DNA of 64,000 nt from Devosia sp. FJ2-5-3. GTDB taxonomy: Bacteria > Pseudomonadota > Alphaproteobacteria > Rhizobiales > Devosiaceae. Within the stretch, counting starts at the first letter, position 1. Every line of letters starts with the position of its first letter. Positions 8,065 through 16,127 of this stretch are shown in pieces. The notes under the pieces were generated by a model. That model did not search any database. It worked only from the letters and a program-made list of their open reading frames with translations, and had not been told where the DNA came from. The stretch lies in contig NZ_CP104007.1 of NCBI RefSeq assembly GCF_029201545.1, positions 1,398,501 through 1,462,500 of the forward strand, in the 5' to 3' direction. A program made the translations under genes and the position numbers.

Positions 8065-8994
8065 TTGTCAGCGTCAAAGCTTGCTTCCATCACCGGCGTG
8101 CTGCCGGCCCTGGTGACCCCGTTCGATGAGAACGAAAATTTCGACGAAGGGCGGATGCGCGCCGTCGTCGATTTCCTCATCGGCCGCGGCATTGACGGGC
8201 TTTATGTCACCGGCAGCACCGGCGAAGCCTTCATGATGTCGCCCGAAGAGCGCAAGCGTGCGCTCGAAGTGGTCATCGACGAGACCAAGGGCCGGGTGCC
8301 GGTCATCGCCCATGTCGGCGCCATCAGCACGTACCACTCGTCCGATCTGGCGCGTCACGCCGAAAAGGCCGGCGCCGATGCGCTCTCGGCCGTGCCGCCC
8401 TTCTACTGGGGTTTTTCCCAGGACCAGATTCTCTCCTACTATACCGACATCACGGCTTCGACCGGCCTGCCGATGTGCGCCTATAACGTGCCGCTGGCCG
8501 GGCTCTTCGGCTTCGACATGATCAAGCGTTTGGCCGAAATTCCGGGCGTCGAAGGCATCAAGTACACCGCCACTACCCACCACGACATCATGCGCATCAA
8601 GGCCGAGATCGGGTCCGATTTCGTGCTTTATTCGGGTGCCGACGAGATGGCGATGTCGGGCCTGCATTTTGGTGCCGACGGCATTATCGGCAGCTTCTAC
8701 AACGCCATTCCCGAAATTTTCCTGGCGCTTTACGCGGCGGTCAAGGCTGGCGACATGGCCAAGGCCAAGGAGCTGCAGGAAGTGGGCAATGCCATCATCT
8801 TCTTCACCCTGCCGCGTAATGCCATGGCCGCCCTCAAGCGCATGGTGACCTGGCAGGGCGCCGATGCCGGCTATTGCCGCAAGCCCTTTGGCAATTTCTA
8901 CACACAGGCCGAAGAGGATCAGCTCAAGGCCGAATTCCGCGCCTTCAAGGCCGAACGCAAGATCACGGGCGTCAACTTCCTCGACGTCATCTAG
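8065..8994 (+). CDS. N-acetylneuraminate lyase-like aldolase (DapA/NanA family)
   Basis: A 309-residue TIM-barrel class I aldolase. The motif GSTGEAF at residues 50-56, 'IAHVGAIST', 'GLPMCAYNVP' (Tyr140), 'GIKYT' (Schiff-base Lys166), 'LYSGADE' and the late 'CRKPFG' match N-acetylneuraminate lyase rather than dihydrodipicolinate synthase, whose motif is GTTGE. The likely reaction splits sialic acid or another nonulosonic acid into pyruvate and an amino sugar. The start TTG 8065 is preferred over ATG 8017 (inside the ATPase gene), because CGGAG precedes it and the family begins there. Its place behind a peptide-type ABC importer recalls sialic acid SatABCD systems. Specificity is inferred. Confidence 0.82.
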   Translation: MSASKLASITGVLPALVTPFDENENFDEGRMRAVVDFLIGRGIDGLYVTGSTGEAFMMSPEERKRALEVVIDETKGRVPVIAHVGAISTYHSSDLARHAEKAGADALSAVPPFYWGFSQDQILSYYTDITASTGLPMCAYNVPLAGLFGFDMIKRLAEIPGVEGIKYTATTHHDIMRIKAEIGSDFVLYSGADEMAMSGLHFGADGIIGSFYNAIPEIFLALYAAVKAGDMAKAKELQEVGNAIIFFTLPRNAMAALKRMVTWQGADAGYCRKPFGNFYTQAEEDQLKAEFRAFKAERKITGVNFLDVI

Positions 8995-9006
8995 CCTCCT
9001 GCATGT

Positions 9007-9031
9007 CCACCGCCGGCCTATCCGGCGGTGG
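9007..9031. terminator. GC-rich stem-loop between lyase and unknown gene
   Basis: Perfect 10-base inverted repeat CCACCGCCGG / CCGGCGGTGG with loop CCTAT, 12 bases after the lyase stop. There is no T-run on either side, so it may only reduce or stabilise the downstream transcript. The next gene has its own RBS (AGGAGAGGG) and may share the operon. Confidence 0.5.
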
Positions 9032-9064
9032 GCCGTCTGCGTTGCGAGGAGAGGGGGCCACGCA

Positions 9065-9958
9065 TTGCCAATAATCACTCCATTGACGCTCAATGGCGAC
9101 CGCTCGGTGCGCAGCGGCACCACGAAGGCGCTCGCCGATGCCATCAGGCGCGGCGGCGATCTGCGCATCCGCACCGCTTTTCGCCATAACGAGCATATCG
9201 ACACCAGTTCACCCAATCCGGAACTGGTCGATGAGGTCGCTGAATTCCGCCAGACGTTGCTGCTCGACGATCATTGGTCTGCCGGGATCATGACGCTGCG
9301 CATGCCGGTCGAAATTCCCACCGGCTTCGGGCCGCGCCCGTCGATGTCGTTCTTTCTCTACAATCAGGATGGGCATCAGGCCATCGCGCGGCCATTCCTC
9401 GATGGCCAGCCCGCTTCTGGCACCCTTGGCCCATCCCCGCTCGATGATCACAGCGCCATGCCGCGCTATCACCAGTTCGACAGCTGGGACGCCGGCACCA
9501 ACGCGCCGAGCAGCAATTTCATCTATGACTTCGAGAGCTACACCTTCCTCGTCAACGACCGCTGGCAGGAGGTCTACGCCCATGACAGCGCCGGGAGTCC
9601 CGTCTCTGGTGCACTCTCTGACCTGACCGACGCCTTCCTGCAGGGTTGCCCGATCAAGCTCGCCATTTCCGGCCTATGCGATGATCTCTCGCCGGAAGCG
9701 CCGCTCGCCCACGAAGTCTTCGTCCACGCCGGCTCCTGCTATTACTACACCGAGCAAAAGCTCTTCCTCACCGGCACGCATCCGGTCGTCCGCGTCCGCC
9801 CAGACATGCCGCTGCGCTACACCAGCCAGGGCTGGGATTTCGGCTGGCTTGTCGCCCGCACCGATGGCGAGGTCGAGCGCTGGCTCTGCAATCCCTACAC
9901 CCTCAAATTCGAGCGCAGCCGGACACGGCACGCCATACGCTGGTTGATCGCAAAGTGA
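9065..9958 (+). CDS. Protein of unknown function (about 297 residues)
   Basis: Not recognised. TTG 9065 is the chosen start: AGGAGAGGG at 9048-9056 precedes it and all longer starts run through the lyase gene. There is no signal peptide or membrane segment. Aromatic and acidic clusters are visible, such as 'FRHNEHIDTSSPN', 'MSFFLYNQDGHQAIARPF', 'YHQFDSWDAGTN' and 'RYTSQGWDFGWL', which suggest a soluble beta-rich protein. Its stop overlaps the start of the acyltransferase gene, so the two are translationally coupled and probably act together. It could be a carbohydrate-modifying or sugar-binding enzyme, but nothing in the sequence proves it. Confidence 0.75.
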   Translation: MPIITPLTLNGDRSVRSGTTKALADAIRRGGDLRIRTAFRHNEHIDTSSPNPELVDEVAEFRQTLLLDDHWSAGIMTLRMPVEIPTGFGPRPSMSFFLYNQDGHQAIARPFLDGQPASGTLGPSPLDDHSAMPRYHQFDSWDAGTNAPSSNFIYDFESYTFLVNDRWQEVYAHDSAGSPVSGALSDLTDAFLQGCPIKLAISGLCDDLSPEAPLAHEVFVHAGSCYYYTEQKLFLTGTHPVVRVRPDMPLRYTSQGWDFGWLVARTDGEVERWLCNPYTLKFERSRTRHAIRWLIAK

Positions 9959-10650
9959 CTTTTGACAACGCCAATATTGGCGAGAACACCATCATCGAGC
10001 CAGACGTTTCCATCGGCTTCCGCTACCACCCCGAGTGCGGTCCTGCCTCTGTCGGCCGCCATGGCATCGTGCGCAAGGGCACGATCATCTATGGCGATGT
10101 CCGCATTGGCGATCACTTCCAAAGCGGGCACCACACGGTGATCCGCGCCAAGGTGGCGATGGGCGATTTCTGCGCCATCGGCAATGGCTCAACCATCGAA
10201 GGGCTGGTGCGGATGGGGCAGGGCGTCCGCATCATGTCCCATGTCTACATCCCCTCCCGCACCTGGTTCGGCGACCACGTCTTTGTCGGGCCGGGCACGA
10301 AATTCCTCAATGAGCGTCTCCCGGGGCGTCTCGACGATCCGCCGACGCCGCGCGGCGCGACCATCGAGGATGACGTCATGATTGGCGGCGGCGTCACTAT
10401 CCTGCCGGGTGTCACCATCGGCGAGCGCAGTTTTGTCGCTGCCGGGGCGGTGGTCACGCGCGACGTGCCACCCCGCAGTCTCGTGATCGGGCCGAAGGGC
10501 GAGTGCCGCATCCTGCCGCCGCATCTCGACCGTCCCAACAGTCTGAGGCTGTGCGAAGCGCCGACCGACCTTTGGCATCCCGAGACGGATATTGCCGGGC
10601 TCCACTGGCCGAGCGACTGGGCCGAGAGTTGGGAAGGGGTAACGCAATGA
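9955..10650 (+). CDS. Hexapeptide-repeat (left-handed beta-helix) acyltransferase
   Basis: A 231-residue protein dominated by isoleucine-patch hexapeptides ('IGENTIIEPDVSIG', 'KGTIIYGDVRIGD', 'IEDDVMIGGGVTILPGVTIG') that ends with the usual cap 'GAVVTRDVPP'. Such trimeric enzymes move acetyl or other acyl groups from CoA to sugars or amino sugars; the histidine pair in 'SGHHTVIRA' may be catalytic. It begins with GTG overlapping the previous stop (GTGA) and ends overlapping the next start (ATGA). In an aldolase-rich nonulosonic-acid-like operon it may acetylate or deacylate-protect an amino sugar intermediate, but the acceptor is unknown. Confidence 0.85.
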   Translation: MTFDNANIGENTIIEPDVSIGFRYHPECGPASVGRHGIVRKGTIIYGDVRIGDHFQSGHHTVIRAKVAMGDFCAIGNGSTIEGLVRMGQGVRIMSHVYIPSRTWFGDHVFVGPGTKFLNERLPGRLDDPPTPRGATIEDDVMIGGGVTILPGVTIGERSFVAAGAVVTRDVPPRSLVIGPKGECRILPPHLDRPNSLRLCEAPTDLWHPETDIAGLHWPSDWAESWEGVTQ

Positions 10651-11573
10651 CCGCCGCCAGCACCAGGATTTCGGGCAATTGGGCTTCCCTGCTCCTGCCC
10701 ATCAATAGCGACGACAGCATCGATTATGCCCAGCTCGGCGACGCCATGGACGTGCTCGTCGCGGCCGGTGTCGATGGTATTTATTCCAACGGAACGGCCT
10801 CGGAATTTTACACCCAGAGCGAAGCCGAGTTCGACAAGATTCAGGAGATGCTGGCGAACCGCTGCACCGCCGCAGGCCAGCCCTTCATCATTGGTGCCTG
10901 CCACACAGATGCCCGCCAGTCTCTCGAGCGCGTGCGCCGCGCGGTTGGCCTGAAGCCGCTCGCGATGCAGGTGATCCTGCCCGACTGGTGGCCGGTCGGC
11001 GTCGACGAAGCCCGTGATTTCCTCATGCAGGCTTCGGAGGCCGCGGCCGGCATCCCGCTCATTCTCTACAATCCGCCCCACGCCAAGCGTGTGCTGACGC
11101 CGGCCGAGATTGCCGAGGCGACGCACGGCACTGCCGTTAGCGCCACCAAGCTGACGCTGGGTGGGGAAGGGTGGTACGAGGAGGCGCGCCAGCATCTGTC
11201 CCATCTCGGCGTGTTCGTGCCCGGCCACCATCTGGCGACCGGCATGCGTGAGGGCGTCGCCGCTGGTGCCTTTTCCAATGTGGCCTGTCTCTCTCCGATC
11301 GGCGCCCAGCGCTGGACGGAGATGATGAAGACCGACCTAGCAACCGCCCTCGATATCGAGACGCGCATCAAGGGTTTCGTCATGGGCCATATCCTGCCCT
11401 TTGCCGAGCAGGGTTTTTCCAATGCCGCGCTCGACAAGCTGCTCGCCGCCATTGGCGGCTGGGCCGATGTGGGCACGCGCCTGCGCGGGCCCTATCGTTC
11501 CATTGATCCGGATGCGGCGACGGCGCTGCGCGCCATCGCCCATCAAATGATCCCGGAGATCATGACCCCATAA
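10647..11573 (+). CDS. DapA-family lyase/synthase, second copy
   Basis: A 308-residue class I aldolase-fold protein. The catalytic Tyr is at 141 ('LILYNPPHAKR') and the Schiff-base Lys at 168 ('SATKLT'). The usual GTTGE/GSTGE loop reads 'GTASEF', so specificity differs from both DapA and NanA. It probably cleaves or forms a 2-keto acid with pyruvate as the Schiff-base partner. The ATGA overlap with the acyltransferase gene marks the true start. Its 3' end overlaps the convergent amidohydrolase gene by 14 bases. It shares only low similarity with the lyase at 8065, so it is not a recent duplicate. Confidence 0.85.
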   Translation: MTAASTRISGNWASLLLPINSDDSIDYAQLGDAMDVLVAAGVDGIYSNGTASEFYTQSEAEFDKIQEMLANRCTAAGQPFIIGACHTDARQSLERVRRAVGLKPLAMQVILPDWWPVGVDEARDFLMQASEAAAGIPLILYNPPHAKRVLTPAEIAEATHGTAVSATKLTLGGEGWYEEARQHLSHLGVFVPGHHLATGMREGVAAGAFSNVACLSPIGAQRWTEMMKTDLATALDIETRIKGFVMGHILPFAEQGFSNAALDKLLAAIGGWADVGTRLRGPYRSIDPDAATALRAIAHQMIPEIMTP

Positions 11574-12603
11574 AAGCCCGCACATCTTCGCGCGCAGCAT
11601 CGACCAGCTCGCGCGCTGTGTCGTGGAAGAGGGCATTGCGCTGCTGTTCGGTCAGCCCGAGCTGGCGCGCCCCGCGCTTCATCGCCCGCAATTGCTCGTA
11701 GCGGATATAGGTCATGCGGCTGTCGCAATGGCTGAGATTGAGGCTGTGATTGGTGTCCGAGAGGAACGCCCAGGCATAGCCGAAGGCGATATATTTGCCG
11801 CGCGCCGGGCCGATCATGTCGTCGCTGCCATACATCACCCGGTCGACGCCCACACCGGTGTAGAGCGCGTCGAGCGCATCGGACTCGCAGACGGTGGAGG
11901 TGTCGTACCAGACATTGGGCAGGCCGCGCAGGCTCGCCGCCGCCTTCTCGATGGCCCAGGACGAATAGGAGCGGGCGCAATGGGCAAGGATCCAGCGCAC
12001 GCGCGGGTACTTTTCGCTCAGGCGACGGATCTCGCTGATATTGTCCGGGTCCGAAATCGCCTTGCGCTTGGAAAGATGCATCATCACGATCAGCCCCAGC
12101 TTGTCGGCCAGCGCGATCTGGTGCTCGGGTAGGAAGTCGGTGATCGAGGCTTCCGGCGGATCCCCGTTTGTCGCGTAGACCAGATAGGGCTTTAGGCCGA
12201 TGGCGCCGGTGCGCCGCAGCGTGTCGAGAATGTCATCCTCGGTCATCGTCGGATGCACCATCATCAGCGCGGCCGAATTTTTGGCCTTTTGCATCTCGGC
12301 GGCCACGTAAACATTGGACGCCTCGAAATCGCACTTGCCGGCAAAAGGAAATGGGAACGCCAGCCTCTCGATCTCGCGTCCCGGCATCATCGCCGCGTCG
12401 ACAGCATCGGCGAGTTCCTTGGTGACCTCGGGAAAATGCGTGCCGATGCTGGCCGCATAGGGACCACTTTCCTTGTCCGGGTTGATGTTGAAGGCCCAGC
12501 GATAGATGTGGGTGTGCACGTCAAACACCTTCGCCGGAACGAAGGCATCCAGCTCCTCGGTCCAGATGCGTCGATCGAGATCGGTTGGCGCGAAATCAGC
12601 CAT
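11560..12603 (-). CDS. Amidohydrolase-family (COG2159-like) metal-dependent hydrolase or decarboxylase
   Basis: A 347-residue TIM-barrel amidohydrolase. The metal pair 'DVHTHIY' (His30, His32), the later 'MMHLSKR', 'ILAHCARSY' and the barrel-end 'MYGSDDM' give the usual His/Asp ligand order. Members hydrolyse lactones or amides, or decarboxylate aromatic and beta-keto acids. It is read opposite to the preceding operon and divergent from the class III aminotransferase, with only 75 bases between their starts. That gap holds a clear palindromic operator candidate, so the two are probably co-regulated. Confidence 0.85.
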   Translation of the reverse strand: MADFAPTDLDRRIWTEELDAFVPAKVFDVHTHIYRWAFNINPDKESGPYAASIGTHFPEVTKELADAVDAAMMPGREIERLAFPFPFAGKCDFEASNVYVAAEMQKAKNSAALMMVHPTMTEDDILDTLRRTGAIGLKPYLVYATNGDPPEASITDFLPEHQIALADKLGLIVMMHLSKRKAISDPDNISEIRRLSEKYPRVRWILAHCARSYSSWAIEKAAASLRGLPNVWYDTSTVCESDALDALYTGVGVDRVMYGSDDMIGPARGKYIAFGYAWAFLSDTNHSLNLSHCDSRMTYIRYEQLRAMKRGARQLGLTEQQRNALFHDTARELVDAAREDVRAFMGS

Positions 12604-12620
12604 AATATCCTCCGTTCAGG

Positions 12621-12659
12621 CTTGATCTATCATGTTACACTGATAACAATATAATCAAG
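12621..12659. promoter_or_regulatory. Nested palindromes, candidate operator in divergent promoter
   Basis: TGTTA-N6-TAACA (12633-12648) lies inside an outer pair CTTGAT (12621-12626) / ATCAAG (12654-12659), nearly concentric. The right side includes ATAACAATATA (12643-12653), which matches the motif at 1267-1277 in reverse. The position between the amidohydrolase and aminotransferase starts fits a dimeric regulator that controls both, perhaps the FadR protein at 1432. Confidence 0.5.
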
Positions 12660-12678
12660 TGACATCAGGAGGTTGAGC

Positions 12679-13983
12679 GTGGGAAAAGGGCAGGATCTGT
12701 GGCGCAGGGCCAAGGAGGTCATTCCGGGGGGCAATATGCTGTTGTCCAAGCGGCCGGAAATGTTTCTGCCTGATCAGTGGCCGGCCTATTTCAGCAAGTC
12801 GAAGGGCTGTCACGTGTGGGATCTCGATGGGCGCGAGCTCATCGACATGACCATTATGGGCGTCGGCGCCAACACGCTGGGCTATGGGGATGAGCGCGTC
12901 GATGCTGCCGTGCTCGAGGTCGTCGCCAAGGGCAATATGTCCACGCTCAACGCCCCCGAGGAAGTGGCGCTGGCCGAAAAGCTGATCGAGCTGCATCCCT
13001 GGGCCGACATGGCCCGTTTTGCCCGCACCGGCGGCGAGGCCAATGCCATCGCCATCCGCATCGCCCGCGCCGCGTCCGGTCGCGATGGCATCGCCATCTG
13101 CGGCTATCACGGCTGGCACGACTGGTACCTCGCCTCGAACTTGGGCACCGACGACAGCCTTGCAGGCCATTTGCTGCCCGGCCTCGATCCCAATGGCGTG
13201 CCGGGAAATCTGCGCGGCACCGTCTATCCCTTTGCCTATGACGATATTCCAGCCCTCGAAGCGGTGATCGCTACCGGCAAGGTCGGCGTCATCATGATGG
13301 AAGTCTCGCGAAACTTCGATCCGCCGGCGGGTTATCTCGAGCGTGTGCGCGAGCTGGCCACGGCCAATGGCATCGTGCTGATTTTCGACGAGTGCACCTC
13401 CGGCTTCCGACAGAGTTTTGGCGGTCTGCACAAGAATTACAATGTCGACCCCGACATGGCTGTGTTCGGCAAGGCGCTGGGCAATGGCTATGCCGTCACC
13501 GCCATCATTGGCCGTCGCGCGGTCATGGAATCTGCCCAGACCACCTTTATCAGCTCGACCTTCTGGACCGAGCGCATCGGCTCGGCAGCGGGTCTCGCCA
13601 CGCTCGCCGTCATGGAAGAAACCCAGTCCTGGGACGCTATCACCCGCACAGGGCTCGATATTACCGCCCGCTGGAAAACTCTGGCTGAAAAGCACGGCCT
13701 CAAGCTCACCACGGCAGGACTTCCGGCCCTCACCAGCTTCAATTTCGCTGGCCCCAATTCTGCCGCCTACAAGACATTGATCAGCCAGGAAATGCTGGAT
13801 AAGGGCTATCTGGCTGCCAACAGCGTCTACACCTGCACCGCCCACACGCCGGATATCGTCGATGGCTATTTCCATGCGCTCGATCCGGTCTTTGCATTGA
13901 TCGCCGAATGCGAGGCGGGGCGCGATGTGATGACCCTGCTGCGCGGCCCCATCTGCCATGCCAGCTTCAAGCGGCTCAACTAG
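12679..13983 (+). CDS. Class III (glutamate-1-semialdehyde-type) PLP aminotransferase
   Basis: A 434-residue fold-type I aminotransferase. It opens with 'AKEVIPGGNMLLSKRPEMF', typical of the GSA-aminotransferase branch. 'ARTGGEANAIAIRIARAAS' binds PLP phosphate, 'LIFDECTSGFR' carries the PLP-nitrogen Asp, and 'FGKALGNG' holds the Schiff-base Lys265. Start GTG 12679 is chosen because CAGGAGG at 12666-12672 is 6 bases upstream; the TTG at 12673 abuts it. In nonulosonic-acid and amino-sugar loci such enzymes aminate keto sugars or semialdehydes. Here it is followed 9 bases later by a ureidoglycolate-lyase-like gene. The substrate is unknown. Confidence 0.85.
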   Translation: MGKGQDLWRRAKEVIPGGNMLLSKRPEMFLPDQWPAYFSKSKGCHVWDLDGRELIDMTIMGVGANTLGYGDERVDAAVLEVVAKGNMSTLNAPEEVALAEKLIELHPWADMARFARTGGEANAIAIRIARAASGRDGIAICGYHGWHDWYLASNLGTDDSLAGHLLPGLDPNGVPGNLRGTVYPFAYDDIPALEAVIATGKVGVIMMEVSRNFDPPAGYLERVRELATANGIVLIFDECTSGFRQSFGGLHKNYNVDPDMAVFGKALGNGYAVTAIIGRRAVMESAQTTFISSTFWTERIGSAAGLATLAVMEETQSWDAITRTGLDITARWKTLAEKHGLKLTTAGLPALTSFNFAGPNSAAYKTLISQEMLDKGYLAANSVYTCTAHTPDIVDGYFHALDPVFALIAECEAGRDVMTLLRGPICHASFKRLN

Positions 13984-13992
13984 GTCACGACC

Positions 13993-14466
13993 ATGTCGAT
14001 CACACTCAAGGCTCAGCCGCTCACCGCTGCGGCCATTGCTCCCTATGTCACCCTGCTCGGCTCGGACGACGGCAAGGCCCGGGCCATCCCCGAAGTGATG
14101 GAAAAGGGCGATGTTTCCGGCGCCCATGCTTTCACAGTGCTTTGCCCGCAGCCCGTCACAGGGGCGATTTCGGTCGCCGCGCTGGAGCGCCACCCGCATT
14201 CCACGCAGAGCTTTGTCCCGCTCAAGGCAGGTCGGTGGCTGGTGCTGGTTGCACCCACTGCCGCCGATGGCTCCCCCGATCTTTCCGGCGCCAAGGCTTT
14301 CCTCGCCGGCCCGGAAGACGCCATCTGCATCGGCCAGAATGTCTGGCATGCCGGCCTCACCGTGCTGGATCAGCCGGCGCAGTTCGGCATGATCATGTGG
14401 AAGGCCGAGAGCGAGGAAGATGGCATCCTCTTCCAGCTCGACGCGCCGATCTCAGTCGAAGTCTAG
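13993..14466 (+). CDS. Ureidoglycolate lyase (AllA)-family protein
   Basis: A 157-residue cupin-like protein. The motif 'LERHPHSTQSFVPL' followed by 'WLVLVAP' and 'NVWHAGLTVL' is the hallmark of the ureidoglycolate lyase family, whose members release glyoxylate and urea at the end of allantoin breakdown. No other purine-degradation gene is visible here. The partner is a class III aminotransferase, so it may act on another hydroxyglycine-like or keto acid adduct. The stop overlaps the convergent small gene at 14452-14754 by 15 bases. Confidence 0.82.
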   Translation: MSITLKAQPLTAAAIAPYVTLLGSDDGKARAIPEVMEKGDVSGAHAFTVLCPQPVTGAISVAALERHPHSTQSFVPLKAGRWLVLVAPTAADGSPDLSGAKAFLAGPEDAICIGQNVWHAGLTVLDQPAQFGMIMWKAESEEDGILFQLDAPISVEV

Positions 14467-14754
14467 ATCACCATCCGGCTTGGCCCGCTGCTCCGGTTCG
14501 TCGTTGACGATCTGGGGCGGCGGGCGTACCGACACATAGCACCCGGCGCGCTCGAGCAGCTCGCGCGCCTCGGCCATGTAACCGATATAGTGGCCGGTCC
14601 ATTCTTCGGTTTCCCACGCCTCGGCGGGAGGCAGGGCCCTGTTGCGTTCGCGATCGAAATCCTCGAGCCGTCCGTCGATCGACGCCCAGGCCCGCGCAAA
14701 ACGCTCCACCACTTCTTCACTGAAGCTCTGATTGCGCGGCGCGGGTTTTCTCAT
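14452..14754 (-). CDS. Small hypothetical protein (100 residues)
   Basis: Not recognised. It is a hydrophilic, acidic, mostly helical-looking protein ('SFSEEVVERFARAWASIDG', 'EEWTGHYIGYMAEARELLE') with a proline-rich and acidic tail. The ATG at 14754 is preferred to 14880, since the extension is arginine/proline-rich and out of character. Nothing around it tells its job: it sits convergent to the AllA-like gene and divergent from the GNAT-ACP cassette. It may be a real gene, but coding evidence is moderate. Confidence 0.55.
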   Translation of the reverse strand: MRKPAPRNQSFSEEVVERFARAWASIDGRLEDFDRERNRALPPAEAWETEEWTGHYIGYMAEARELLERAGCYVSVRPPPQIVNDEPEQRAKPDGDLDFD

Positions 14755-14990
14755 GAGGGGGATCCCGGAACTGTGCGGGACCAAACGCCCTATCAATCTC
14801 GTACAAAACTTGGGGGCCCGATGATAGGGGGCGCAGGGAGGGCGGTCGAGGCCGCGCGCTGCCCGTCTCCCACACCTCATACTGACGGCTTAACCATCTG
14901 CGGCGTTCTTTCAGCAAATTGCATCGATATTGGGTAGGAATATTATGGGGTTTCTACCGCACATGTATTTTTCTACGCGATGGCAGGGCA

Positions 14991-15845
14991 ATGGGCGGCG
15001 CATCAATCATTTTCAGTCCCATCGGGGAAGGCAATTTCGCAATTGCTGCTGCGCTGCTGAAGGAGGGATTCCCCAGGCACCAGGATGGCTTCTGGGCGCG
15101 AACGCTGCAGGCGGTTTCTGACTATTCGAAGGCCTCGCAGCTGGGCGCGCCGGGTCATGTCATGAGCGTTGATGGCGAGCCCGTCGGCGTGCTCCTCACC
15201 ATTGGGCGCCGCACTTTCAACGGACCAAAAGTGGTCAATCTCTCCAGCTGGTATGTGCGCCCCAAATATCGCTGGCTGGCGCCGCGCATGCTGATGCGCG
15301 CCACTTCCGAGCCCGCGACCACCTATACCGACCTCACCGCGTCCGAAGAGGCGGCCAAGCTCAACACGCTTCTCGGCTTCCGGACCATTACCGATACGGT
15401 CGCCTATCTTTTCCTGCCCTGGATCGCCCTTTCAAATTTCCGGTCCGGCGCGCATGTGGCGCCGGTGTCAGCGCGATCCCTGGCGCGGCTCGATGAAGCC
15501 GACCGGGCGATGCTCGAATTTCACGCACAGCTGGACTGCATCTGTGCCGTGCTCGAAGACGAAGCGGGTGTGACCCCACTTATTTTTTCGCGGACCTCGC
15601 GCCGCGGTGTGCCGTTCGCGCGGCTGATCTATGCGCGCGATCGCAGTGCTGCCCAGGCCGCTCGCGGCGCCATTGCGCGCTTCCTGATCGGCCGGGGCGT
15701 CTTTCTGCTCTGCCTGTTCGTCAATCGAGACGAGGCCGTGCCGAGCGGATGGCTCGGCCGCGGCGCACCGGTGCAGGTCAAGGGCGAATGGCATGACGGG
15801 CGCATCGACGCGGCCTATTCGGAACTGGCGTTTATGGGCCTCTGA
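14991..15845 (+). CDS. GNAT-fold acyltransferase-like protein of the ACP cassette
   Basis: About 284 residues. The region 'GHVMSVDGEPVGVLLTIG' and 'VNLSSWYVRPKYRWLAPRML' resembles the central strands and the CoA-binding turn of a GNAT acyltransferase, although the classical R/Q-x-x-G-x-G/A loop is degenerate ('RPKYRWLAPRM'). A second, weaker half follows residue 150. ATG 14991 is preferred over the TTG at 14919, since the conserved fold starts there. It lies 18 bases before the ACP gene and is probably the first gene of a four-gene operon. It may transfer the ACP-bound acyl group to an acceptor; this is inferred from position. Confidence 0.65.
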   Translation: MGGASIIFSPIGEGNFAIAAALLKEGFPRHQDGFWARTLQAVSDYSKASQLGAPGHVMSVDGEPVGVLLTIGRRTFNGPKVVNLSSWYVRPKYRWLAPRMLMRATSEPATTYTDLTASEEAAKLNTLLGFRTITDTVAYLFLPWIALSNFRSGAHVAPVSARSLARLDEADRAMLEFHAQLDCICAVLEDEAGVTPLIFSRTSRRGVPFARLIYARDRSAAQAARGAIARFLIGRGVFLLCLFVNRDEAVPSGWLGRGAPVQVKGEWHDGRIDAAYSELAFMGL

Positions 15846-15863
15846 GGCCAATTGGAGGACACT

Positions 15864-16127
15864 TTGAGTGCTGCGGCCATGCTGATCAACGACGATGTCG
15901 AAGCAATCGTCTACGACTATCTGCGCGCGCGCTTTCCCGCGCTTGCGGATTGCGATGCCGATACCCCGCTCATCGAGTCGGGCGCCCTCGATTCCCTCGG
16001 CTTTCTCGAGCTCATGATGTTTCTCAGCGAGAAATTCGGGATCGAACTGACCGATGACGATTTCGATCCGGCCAATCTCGAAACCCCCGGCAATATCATC
16101 GCCTTTGTGCGGCGGGGAACGCATTGA
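15864..16127 (+). CDS. Acyl carrier protein
   Basis: An 87-residue acidic helical protein. The phosphopantetheine site is 'SGALDSLGFLEL' with Ser44. The helix that follows, 'FGIELTDDDFDPANLETPGN', is the usual ACP helix II-III region. Start TTG 15864 is chosen because GGAGGA lies at 15854-15859. The stop overlaps the ligase start (TTGA), so carrier and ligase are made together. It is a stand-alone carrier for an acyl or aminoacyl group, not the fatty-acid AcpP, whose motif is DSLD/DSLDTVEL. Confidence 0.9.
   Translation: MSAAAMLINDDVEAIVYDYLRARFPALADCDADTPLIESGALDSLGFLELMMFLSEKFGIELTDDDFDPANLETPGNIIAFVRRGTH

Noticed and set aside
8065..8994. Dihydrodipicolinate synthase (dapA)
   Set aside because: GSTGEAF and CRKPFG are NanA features, and the gene is in an importer operon rather than with lysine genes.
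9007..9031. Strong Rho-independent terminator ending the NanA operon
   Set aside because: There is no T-run on either strand and the next gene in the same direction starts 34 bases later.
12655..14349. Minus-strand open frame of 564 codons
   Set aside because: Shadow of the aminotransferase and AllA-like genes; no motif and low-complexity His/Gly/Asp composition.
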